NCBI RefSeq assembly: GCF_950295315.1
Contig: NC_080164.1
Location: 12,989,659-13,053,658, forward strand
Direction of reading: 5' to 3'
DNA from: Erinaceus europaeus
Taxonomy: Eukaryota > Chordata > Mammalia > Eulipotyphla > Erinaceidae
DNA length: 64,000 nt
Shown here: positions 56,055 to 64,000 of the stretch, in pieces
How positions within the stretch are numbered: the first letter of the stretch is position 1
How the letters are laid out: every line of letters starts with the position of its first letter
Program-made: the position numbers and the translations under genes
Notes under the pieces: generated by a model
The model's database searches: none
What the model was told of the DNA's origin: nothing
Seen by the model: the letters and a program-made list of their open reading frames with translations, nothing else

Positions 56055-57115
56055 TGTTGGTCTGCTTCTAAATTCTGCTTCTAAGACCCCTTCTGTTGCA
56101 TTGCTTGACTGACGGCTGTGGCCTGTTTACATAATCATTGTTTTCTTTTTTTAATTTATTTTTTTTTATTTAAGAAAGGATAAATTAACAAAACCATAGG
56201 GTAGGAGGGGTACAACTCCACATAATTCCCACCACCCAATCTCCATATCCCATCCCCTCCCCTGATAGCTTTCCCATTCCCTATCCCTCTGGGAGCATGG
56301 ACCCAGGGTCATTGTGGGTTGCAGAAGGTGGAAGGTCTGGCTTCCGTAATTGCTTCCTCGCTGAACATGGGCATTGACTGGTCGGTCCATACTCCCAGTC
56401 TGCCTCTCTCTTTCCCTAGTAGGGTGGGTCTCTGGGGAAGTGGAGCTCCAGGACATATTGGTGGGGTCTTCAGTTCAGGAAAGCCTGGTCGGCATCCTGA
56501 TGGCATCTGGACCCTGGTGACAGAAAAGAGAGTTAACATACAAAGCCAAACAAAATTGTAGAGCAATCATGGACCCAAAGGTTAGAATAGTGGAGAGGAA
56601 GTGTTGGGGGGAGTACTCACTGCAAACTCTAGTGTACTTCTGCTTTCAGGTATATATTTTGCACTAGTTTATGGATATGTGTGAACATATACTCTCTCTC
56701 ACAGAACCTGGTCTATATCTAAGTTTTGGGACTTTGTTAGAAAGTGATCCACCTGGGATGGAATTAGAGAATACTATGAAAGGAAAGGTCTCACCTGAGT
56801 AATGAAGCTGAAGGGTTGTCACTCCACACCTGAAGTCTCTGGACACAGTCTGAGCTGAAGCATGTTGAGGTGGCAATCATCATTATTTTCATTGGTTTAA
56901 TCCCCACTGGTTCATGTGCTTTTTCCTTCTCCCCACCCCCTATCCTATGTACATCCTCTTCTGACCTGACACTTCCACCTCAGGAGATATATATAGGACA
57001 GGACTGTGATTAGAGATAGATCACACTGCATCCGTGCTCAATAAAGATTGAACTATATCCCACTCATCCATGAGTCCCTGGTCGTCTCTCTCCCACCCAC
57101 AAAGCTAGCCCAGCA
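56055..57115 (+). mobile_element. Second class II-like LTR, split by an L1 insertion
   Basis: Left part 56055-56145 starts TGTTGGTCTGCTTCTAA, like the solo LTR at 53991. The right part, about 56891-57115, holds a TATATATA box near 56988 and AATAAA at 57040-57045. It also has the shared 'atgagtccctggtcgtct' block and a CAGCA end. The two parts together are about 316 bases. A primer-binding site follows directly, so this is the 5' LTR of a provirus remnant. Confidence 0.85.
56146..56878 (-). mobile_element. L1 3'UTR insertion inside the LTR, antisense
   Basis: The T-run at left (56146-56168) is the poly-A end. The body matches 6110-6790 of copy B closely. The target duplication is atcattgttttc (56134-56145) against atcattattttc (56879-56890), one mismatch. 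It is younger than the LTR it interrupts. Confidence 0.92.
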
Positions 57116-57117
57116 TC

Positions 57118-57136
57118 TGGCGCCCGGAACTGGGAC
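57118..57136 (+). promoter_or_regulatory. Retroviral primer-binding site, lysine tRNA type
   Basis: Two bases after the LTR end. The TGGCGCCC core followed by a GAAC and GGGAC pattern resembles the site complementary to a lysine tRNA, with one inserted G and one mismatch. It marks the start of reverse transcription in the former provirus. Confidence 0.8.
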
Positions 57137-57500
57137 CCACAATCCAGTTACCGCCAAGCAGTATAATGAACACCAACCAGGCAGTCATCTTGGGTATACA
57201 CTTCCCAGCCCCAGCCTTAAAAGATAACTCAGGAGTAATGCTAGGAATGACATTCAAACCTGGATAGAAAGGGTGAGAATGGGGAAGCTTAACAGAGCTG
57301 TTCACAGCGCTCAACCAGGAAACCCCTGCAATTGCTGTGCTCTGACTATGAATTAGAAAGGAAAAAGAAAAACTTAAGCAGTGAAGAGAGGAGACTGGAA
57401 AGATTAAAGGATGAAGAAGAGATATTCATGAAATGATAGATACAGGGGTCAAATAAGTATTCTACAGAATTGGGATTTTTCTGGGATGAGTCTAAAATCT
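57137..57500 (+). pseudogene. Leader and possible gag-start remnant of the provirus
   Basis: About 360 bases downstream of the primer-binding site. A short frame near 57345-57430 is rich in lysine and glutamate before a stop, which would suit a gag coiled segment, but no conserved gag motif is visible. Nothing recognisable from pol or env follows, and no second LTR is seen to the right. Confidence 0.4.
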
Positions 57501-57764
57501 AGGAAATAAGAATAAAGAAGCTTCCAGAAGGACTCAGGAGATTAGAGCTCAACACAAACTTAGAACAATACAGAAAACCCTAGGGAGCTGGGAGAGGAGA
57601 GGAAAGAGAAGAGAGGAGCAGGGAGGGCAGGTGAGAGAGGTTGCATGGATGGAATGAGAGAGAACAACTCAGTGACTGCAGCAAAGAAGAATGTACATAA
57701 TACAAGTCATGAGTACTGGAAGCTAAGTCTCTGAGAGGGGAGTGTGGAAAACTGAAAAAGATAC
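57501..57764. other. No recognised element
   Basis: Purine-rich sequence with 'gagaggaaagagaagagagg' near 57595. Unassigned; could be further decayed proviral sequence. Confidence 0.35.
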
Positions 57765-57895
57765 TGGGAGAGCAGAATGGTTCTGCAAAAGAGTTTCATG
57801 CCTGAGGATCTGAGGTCCCAGGTTCAATTCCTGGCATTACCATAATTCAGAACTCAGCAAAACTTTGGGAAAAAAAATCTCCTTATAAAAAAAAA
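57765..57895 (+). mobile_element. Eri-C SINE, sense
   Basis: 'tgcaaaagagtttcatgcct' A-box side, 'aggtcccaggttcaattcct' B box and a poly-A run at 57886-57898. The clearest sense copy of this family in the window. Confidence 0.8.
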
Positions 57896-57908
57896 AAACA
57901 AAAACGAG

Positions 57909-58150
57909 GGAGTTGGCTGGTAGTGCACGTGGCACAAAGCACAAGGATTGGCTTAAGGACCCTAGTTGGAGCACCCGGCTCCCCACCTGCAGGGAAGTCA
58001 CTTCACAAGCGGTGAAGCAGATCTGCAGGTGTCTGTCTTTCTCTCTCCCCTTCTCTCTCCATTTCTCTCTGCCCTATCCAACAAAGATGACATCAATAAC
58101 AACAACAACAATAAAAAACAACAAGAGCAACAAAAGGGAAAATAAATAAA
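57909..58150 (+). mobile_element. Eri-A SINE
   Basis: Head 'gggagttggctggtagtgca' inserted next to the tail of the Eri-C SINE. Complete body and A-rich tail. Confidence 0.94.
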
Positions 58151-58154
58151 TCTA

Positions 58155-58330
58155 TGTACATAGGTTTAGGGACATATTATGCTGGGGAGACACCATAGTA
58201 ATTATGCAAAAGACTTTCATGCCTGAGGCTCCATGATCCCATTTTAAATCCCCAGCACAATCATAAGCCAGAGCCAAGCAGGGATCTGGATGAATAAATG
58301 AATACGTGAATGGATGAATGAGTGAGTAGA
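58155..58330 (+). mobile_element. Eri-C SINE, sense
   Basis: 'gcaaaagactttcatgcctg' and 'aggctccatgatcccatttt', then 'agccagagccaagcag' and an AATG-rich end. Confidence 0.78.
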
Positions 58331-58519
58331 ACCAAACCAAACACTGAAAGAAAGAGAAAGCTTCAGTATTCAATATTATGTGCTTAGACTTCACTGGGAC
58401 TTAGGACTAAGAGTGTACATATGACAGCACTAAGAACAAAGCATTGTAATAATAAAGCCAACATTTTTAAGTCTTCCATATTTGTCACTAAAGTAAGTAT
58501 TTTCCATAAATTTATCTTA

Positions 58520-58690
58520 TTTGGGGCAGGTGAAATAGTCTACTTGGACAATGTTCTACTTTGCCATATGCAGAACCCCAGTTTGTGTCTGCACCAGACT
58601 CAAACATTGAAGAAGCTTCAGTGCTGTGTTCTCTCCTCCTTTACCCCACTCTCTTTCCTTCCTGTCTCTGTCTAAAGAAATCTTATTTGA
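58520..58690 (+). mobile_element. Eri-D type SINE, sense
   Basis: 'gggcaggtgaaatagtctac' head, 'gcaccagactcaaacattga', 'cttcagtgctgtgttctct'. Confidence 0.65.
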
Positions 58691-58721
58691 TTGTCATCTC
58701 AACTGCAAGATTGAAAAAAAC

Positions 58722-58955
58722 TCTTTTTTTTCTCCATGGTTATTGCTGGGGCTCAGCGACTGTACTACTTCCAGTAGCCATTTCCACCATTCCCAGAGGC
58801 CATATCCAAACCCTTTAAAAAATATGACAGAGACAAAGAAAAATAGGGCTAGAGAGAGTTAGAGAGAAGGCAAGATAAACACCTGCAGCCTGCTCATTTG
58901 CTCATGAAGCTTTGCCCTGCAGGTGGGGTCCAAGAGGTCCTCACACATGGGAAAC
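58722..58955 (-). mobile_element. Eri-B SINE with extra tail module, antisense
   Basis: 'ctccatggttattgctgggg' (tail module), 'atatgacagagacaaagaaa' and 'ccctgcaggtggggtccaag'. The head is missing. Confidence 0.8.
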
Positions 58956-58969
58956 TACACTTATTTCCA

Positions 58970-59075
58970 TTTTATAGGTAGAGTAACTGAAGCCAGAGGA
59001 AGAGAAGCAATTCTGACTCCCAAACATCTATTGAACCAGAACTCAGCGTAGGACTGCCAATCACCAGCCATTTCC
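58970..59075 (-). mobile_element. MIR SINE relic, antisense
   Basis: 'ttatttccattttataggta' followed by 'gagtaactgaagccagagga' follows the antisense MIR core. Confidence 0.75.
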
Positions 59076-59254
59076 ATTTTATTTTTCTTTGTGGTTAGAA
59101 TGGAGCTTTGACCTAGAAAAGTTGAGGAAAGGACATTCACAGGACAGAAAAACTTTCTGTCTGGATATTAGAATTTGAGGAGCTGAAGAAGTTCTTTTTA
59201 AACATTTGCAATAACTAATTTCAAGCTTCCTTAAGAATCATTGTAACATATATT

Positions 59255-59512
59255 CAAATCCCACTGACTTTTCCACCTCCATTATTCTTACCTGATATAA
59301 GCCACCATCATCTTTCTCCCAGGTCATTGCAATTCCCTCCTGGCTTCCTCTCTCACCTTCATCATGTCTGTTCTTATCTCCACAGCTACAGTGATGCTTT
59401 TAAAATGAAAGTCAGATTAAGTCACTTTTTGTTTAAAATTCAATCAGAGGTTCCCACACCACTGGCTATAAAAGCCCAAGTTCTTATAATGGTCTACAAG
59501 ACCATACATGAT
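59255..59512 (+). mobile_element. L2 LINE, 3' region, left part
   Basis: Well-preserved L2 wording: 'ataagccaccatcatctttc', 'gtcattgcaattccctcctg', 'gatgcttttaaaatgaaagt', 'tggctataaaagcccaagtt' and 'caagaccatacatgatct'. An ancient mammalian element, interrupted to the right by a repeat and two SINEs. Confidence 0.88.
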
Positions 59513-59628
59513 CTCTCTCTCCCTCTCCCTCTCCCTCTCCCTCTCCCTCTCCCTCTCCCTCTCCCTCTCCCTCTCCCTCTCCCTCTCCCTCTCCCTCTCC
59601 CTCTCCCTCTCCCTCTCTCTCTCCCTCC
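59512..59628. repeat. (CCCTCT)n hexanucleotide repeat
   Basis: About 18 units of a six-base CCCTCT repeat, nearly pure, between the L2 fragment and a SINE. The long leucine-proline frame it creates is an artefact of the repeat. Confidence 0.97.
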
Positions 59629-59629
59629 T

Positions 59630-59900
59630 TCAGTGTTATCACTGGAGCTTGATGCCAGCACTATGAATCCATTACTCATGGTAGCCACTTTTTCATTTTA
59701 TTGGATAAGACAGTGAGAAATTGAGAGAGGAGGGGGAGATAGAGAGGGAGAGAGAAAAACAGACACCTACAGGCCTGCTTCCCTGCTTATGAAGTGACCC
59801 CTGCAGGTGCGGAGTGGGGTCTCAAGCCTGAATCCTTGTGCAGGTTCGTGAGCTTTGTGCTATGTGTGCTTAACCGGGGATGCCACTGTCCAGCTCCTCT
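59630..59900 (-). mobile_element. SINE with extra tail module, antisense
   Basis: 'gtgttatcactggagcttga' and 'ccagcactatgaatccatta' (tail module), 'tattggataagacagtgaga' and 'gcttaaccggggatgccact' head. Confidence 0.9.
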
Positions 59901-59925
59901 AAAGTGACTATTACAGTCTGACCTT

Positions 59926-60163
59926 TTTTTAAAAGAATATTTATTTATTTATTCCCCTTTGTTGTCCTTGTTTTTTATTGTTGTAGTTATTATTGATGTT
60001 GTTGTTGTTGGATAGGACAGAGAGAAGTGGAGAGAAGAGGGGAAGAGAAAGACAGACACCTGCAGACCTGCTTCACTACCTGTGAAGCGACTTCCCTGCA
60101 GGTGGGGAGCTGTCCTTATGCCGGTCCTTGCGCTTAACCTGCTGCACTACCGCCCAACTCCCT
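59926..60163 (-). mobile_element. Eri-A SINE with 12-bp target duplication, antisense
   Basis: Direct repeat cagtctgacctt at 59914-59925 and 60164-60175. Part of the box region is missing, as in several Eri-A copies here. Confidence 0.96.
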
Positions 60164-60175
60164 CAGTCTGACCTT

Positions 60176-60335
60176 CTGATTGTTTGTCCTCTGCCGCTGC
60201 ACCCTCCTCCCAAGCATGCATTTTCTGAAGACTTTTTTTTACACCCATTTATCTCCAAGGCCTGCAACTGTGCCTTCCTTCCATAGGCTCAGTAAATATT
60301 TGTTCAATGAATCAATGCAAAATGGGTTCTCTTTT
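60176..60335 (+). mobile_element. L2 LINE, 3' end, right part
   Basis: The end of the same L2: a decayed middle and then 'cataggctcagtaaatattt' and 'gttcaatgaatcaatgc', the L2 terminal pattern. With 59255-59512 it shows one old element cut by later insertions. Confidence 0.7.
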
Positions 60336-61450
60336 TGCGTTAGCATCTCCTTGATAGTTTTTTATGAATAATGAAAAGTCTAACTAATTACTGTGAAAGA
60401 AGAAAGCAGGACCTCTGGTGGGAAAAGCAGAGAAGAGAATTCTAAGTTAGGAAACCGAAGGCCAGTAACAGATGGAACAGGTCGATAAGGCAACAAAGGG
60501 GAAGCGAAAATCATTTTATTCCATGATGAGAAGCTGGGAGGATAATTCTCAGAAACAATGAACAATGCTCTTTGGGGCCCGTTCCTTCTGCTATTGACGT
60601 ACAGAAGCCCTGGGACACACTTTCCGCGAAAATCCTAACAACCCATCATTGGCCAATCAATCCGGCTCTTGAACAGAGGGCAGTGATGAGGAGACTGGAT
60701 AGCCCTGGATTTGAAGCCCTCCAGTTAGATTGCCAAGCACTCAGAAAGAGCCTGATAGCCTCTGCACAGGCACTTACGTTCATGAATCTCATCACATCTT
60801 AGCTAAGTGGGTGGAGAGAAAAGTCACTAAAAAAGAGAAAAAAAAATGCTGTATAACTTCTGAGAAGTTAGTCATTCTTGTCAAATTTACTCTAGCAAAA
60901 TCATATCAGTGGCCACTAAATGATGGAAATTCTCCTGCAGTTCTACCTGACAACTTTGAGGCGATTGTTGGGTCAAATATAATTTGGTTAAATGTGCCTA
61001 TTATTGAAGTGCAATTCCAATCCATCAAAATCATGTTTTTTATGTGTTTGTCAAGTATACTAGGTATCTTTTTAATAGATCTCATTGTACTAGAAGACCC
61101 TACTATTTGGGGTGGATTTCATTCTAGAGGTGTTGATTGTTGGCAGATGCTCAGAATGTGACAACAGAAAAAGGTTGCTACACTTTAAAAAAAGATGCTT
61201 TAAGAAGTAAGAATAAAGAACTAAAATCAAAATGAAGATCTGCGGTCTCATACAGTCCAAATATGGACTCCTGTAGCATTTGGTAAAAAAAAATAATTAA
61301 TTAATTAAAATAAATTAAAAAGATCATGGAATCCCAATTTGAAAATCTGTTCTGTGATCCCATTTTGGGGACTGAGTATCTCTAAGATTCTATTTCATTA
61401 TCTGAGAAGATGAACAGTGGCAGTCCACATAAGAGACCAGCTGTAAACTG
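60336..61450. other. Unique interval with a 143-codon open frame
   Basis: No recognised insertion. The frame at 60730-61161 (+) is long for chance in AT-rich DNA, but its composition changes from polar to hydrophobic midway. It has no recognised domain, and I see no splice or promoter context. I do not call it a gene. Confidence 0.4.
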
Positions 61451-61468
61451 AAAAGAAGATAGTCTATA

Positions 61469-61767
61469 GGGAGATGGGAGGTAGTGCAGTGGGTTAAGAG
61501 CACATGGCACAAAGCGCAAGGACCTGAGTAAGGATCCTGGTTTGAGCTCTCAGCTCCCCCCCTTCGGGAGAGTCACTTCACAAGCGGTGAAGCAGGTCTG
61601 CAGGTGTCTATCTTTCTCTCCCCCTCTCTGTCTTCCCTTCCTCTCTCCATTTCTCTCTGTCCTATCTAACAATGACATCAATTACAACAACAATAATAAA
61701 TACAACAGTAATTTAAAAAGGGCAACAAAAGGGAAAATAAATAAATAAATATAAAAATGTTAAAACA
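61469..61767 (+). mobile_element. Eri-A SINE with 18-bp target duplication
   Basis: The perfect repeat aaaagaagatagtctata is at 61451-61468 and 61768-61785. Head 'gggagatgggaggtagtgca', near-complete body and A-rich tail. One of the best-bounded insertions in the window. Confidence 0.97.
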
Positions 61768-61785
61768 AAAAGAAGATAGTCTATA

Positions 61786-64000
61786 AAATGCCAGAACATA
61801 CAAGTACTCAGAAATTAATAAGTCCACAATGAGCTTCTTCTGTTACCGCATCCCACCCCAGTCTTCTGTCTGGATCCTTCAGCTTTACCAAACCTCTGAT
61901 AACTGAATCCTAGCATCTAATTTCTGACATGCTTGTCAGTAACCATCCTTTAAGATAAATCTTCAGGTCTTTGATATCCAGTTTGGGTACTGACTCACAG
62001 ACTCAAGATATCAACTATGTTAACAATTGAGTGAACTCTTGATGTTTCACAATCTTGGTTTAACCATGAATGTTTTGGTGGTTCCCAAAGACATAGGCAT
62101 CTCTGTGTAACACTGCCCCCAACTGACTTTCTGCAGAAGCAAGCAACCAAAGACCACTTGTATAACACTTTCTTTTTCTTTCTGCTTTTAATTTGCTGCT
62201 GGTGTCTATTACACCCTCTGAACAGCACTATCTTCATCAATTTAAATTTTAAAATGTAGCGAAGTTATGTCTTATAGCCTGAAAGGAAAAAAATATCTTG
62301 GAACCATTTAACAGCATTTTTAATTTTATACAATTTAACATATTAATGATATATAATTTAACTTATGCAATATGAGTCTCTGGTTAATCATATCTTGAAT
62401 AATCCTTCTCCTTTATTAAAAAGTGAATAAAATAGGGACTATTACAAAGCCTAGAGCCCTTTCTCCCCTCTCCCAAATTATAAGTAGGCTGTGATTTAAG
62501 TATTCTCTGAAATGAAATCAATCAGAGTTTTATCAAGGATAGCTGGGACCCCTTAGAGGACTAATGCCTGAAAAAGGGTAGAAGGTAGACAGTCCCAGTT
62601 TACTCTGGAGAGTGTTAGTCTTTAGAAGCTGTGAGTACAGAGGTCACGGGCTCACAAAACAAAACTGTTGGCTTACAACTGGCTTCCCAAGTGTGTTCTC
62701 ACTTCAGTGTGTATTTCGGTTCCTTGGCCAATGCTGGTAGCCTATCACTAAGTCTTTTTCAACACTTCATTCCTTAGAATTTCAGTTTCAAGATCATTAA
62801 TAAAACAGCAGCTTAAGAAGACAGCACCTGAGGCAATCCACTCTGATAGCAGACCAGGCAGGGCAGCAGCCTGATTTATTCAGCCTTTAGAGTTAGTTTA
62901 AGTGACATTTTTTAAGAAGTGTGTAAACATCATGGAAGAACTGAGAATAGGCACTGTTTTTTTTTTTCATATTGAATATTAGAGCAAAAATACATTTGTA
63001 AAGATTCTAATTTCCTTCCATTTTCATTAAAATTTAGTTCTGTTATAAAAGCAATTATATCTATAGAAGAAAAATATGAAAAAATAATTGAAATGAAATT
63101 AGAGAACTTCCTAGCACCCTATTTTTTTCAGTTTTTTTTAATAGATGGACTTTAAAACCTTTTTTAGACTTTGCTTAATTCATCTCACTTAATTCTGCCT
63201 AAAGTTGTTCTCCCTTATTTGTATTTGTTCTTCTTCCTGTTTTGGACTTAAAACTGTTGATCGTGTGATGATATCTTAGTGACACAGAGAAGGTGTTCAA
63301 TTGGTCAAATAAATCACGAGGTCTTCTCTAAACAGGTACGTTATTCCCCATCAGCGTTTGTTATCTTTATTCTTCCTTATGTTTTCCTTCACTGACATGA
63401 ATCCTTTCCTGTGAAGTGCCTCCAGAAAACACCCCAGTTGGAGGTCCCTGATGTCATCAGAACTCAGAACTCACTCACTCTCCATCTGGGATACCAGTCC
63501 CAGATGGTGGGTGTGAGACAACTGTTTCAATCTTTGCTGAAATTGAAGCATGTTTTGGAATTAAGTCAATCAATCCAAACTTTGTCATGGCTGCAGCATT
63601 GCTCCCTGGAAAGGAAACTGAAGACTTTTCAGGACGTCTGTGTGCCACTTCCAAATACAGTCATCTGGCAGCCATCTAAGCCAGTAGATGTACCTCTATG
63701 ACGCCAAGTTACTTTCCCAGTGGTGGGAATTGGTGTTTAATAATACATAGAAAATGTCAAAGCTTTTTAGTTATCATGAAATTAGAATAGGGACTATTAG
63801 ATACCAATTTAGCTATTAACCTTGCATTTAATTGGTCTGGTATTCATTAGACAAGGTATTAATTAGTACTGACTAAAATTTTCGATTTAATATCTCTTTT
63901 CTTGGCTTCTGAAACACTGTTCTCCTGCTTCTCTCTAACTACTACTGAGTCTCCCTCAGATCCTTCGCTCTCCTCTCCCAAGCATCTACTGTTGGTAGTC
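61786..64000. other. Repeat-poor AT-rich interval to the window end
   Basis: About 2.2 kb without recognised SINE, L1 or LTR. The 96-codon frame at 63411-63701 (+) has no recognised domain; it could be a chance frame or part of a noncoding transcript. Confidence 0.45.

Noticed and set aside
57137..57760. Coding-competent endogenous retrovirus
   Set aside because: Only the LTR, primer-binding site and a short leader-like stretch remain. No pol, env or 3' LTR is present.
59512..59716. Leucine-proline repeat protein
   Set aside because: The frame is a translation of the CCCTCT repeat followed by antisense SINE sequence.
63411..63701. 96-codon frame near the window end
   Set aside because: No recognised domain and no supporting gene structure within the window. 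Noted only as an open frame.

Overview
The window is mammalian nuclear DNA made almost entirely of transposable-element layers. The short interspersed elements (SINEs) point to an erinaceid hedgehog, most likely Erinaceus europaeus. Two tRNA-derived families, each with more than a dozen copies here, are the ones I associate with hedgehog: one with a head like GGGAGTCGGGCGGTAGC and one like GGGGCCAGGTGGTGGC. This species call rests on recognition, not on a search. In the entries below these two families are called Eri-A and Eri-B, and the older, more decayed families Eri-C/D. These labels are local to this report. I found no host protein-coding exon I would defend, no functional RNA gene, and one 200-base assembly gap (51941-52140).

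Layout. 0.3-3.1 kb holds LINE-1 (L1) 3'UTR scraps and an old sense L1. 3.1-15.6 kb is a stack of three minus-strand L1s: a partly deleted copy (3139-6089), a nearly full-length ~7 kb copy (6090-13104) and an older 5' half (13105-15650). The ~7 kb copy has ORF1, ORF2, a long 3'UTR and a GC-rich 5'UTR with a repeated YY1-type start module. 15.6-18.5 kb is old sense L1 sequence plus SINEs. 18.5-25 kb is a dense SINE cluster with a retroviral LTR (long terminal repeat) at about 22.5-22.85 kb. 25-34.6 kb is lower in young repeats and carries MIR relics, a second LTR flanked by CGTT (29143-29686), SINEs and microsatellites. 34.9-40.9 kb has a GA-rich minisatellite, a Y5-RNA/SINE chimera, an L1 3'UTR-only insertion, an MLT1-type LTR and an L1 tail. 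40.9-44.6 kb is nearly repeat-free and is the best candidate for conserved regulatory DNA. 44.6-53.9 kb returns to L1 and SINE material. It includes a possible relic of a different LINE clade near 49.1 kb and an L1-promoter-like start just before the gap. 54-57.5 kb holds two related class II-type LTRs; one is solo with a 6-bp target duplication, the other keeps a primer-binding site and is split by an L1. 57.7-64 kb contains SINEs, an interrupted L2 with a long hexanucleotide repeat, and unique AT-rich sequence.

How the parts relate. Eri-A and Eri-B SINEs have A-rich tails and 11-18 bp target-site duplications, which fits mobilisation by L1. The clearest product of that machinery is at 35505-35914, where a Y5 RNA copy is fused directly to an Eri-A SINE inside one shared 16-bp duplication. 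Coordinates of element edges are by eye and can be off by several bases, except where a target duplication fixes them.
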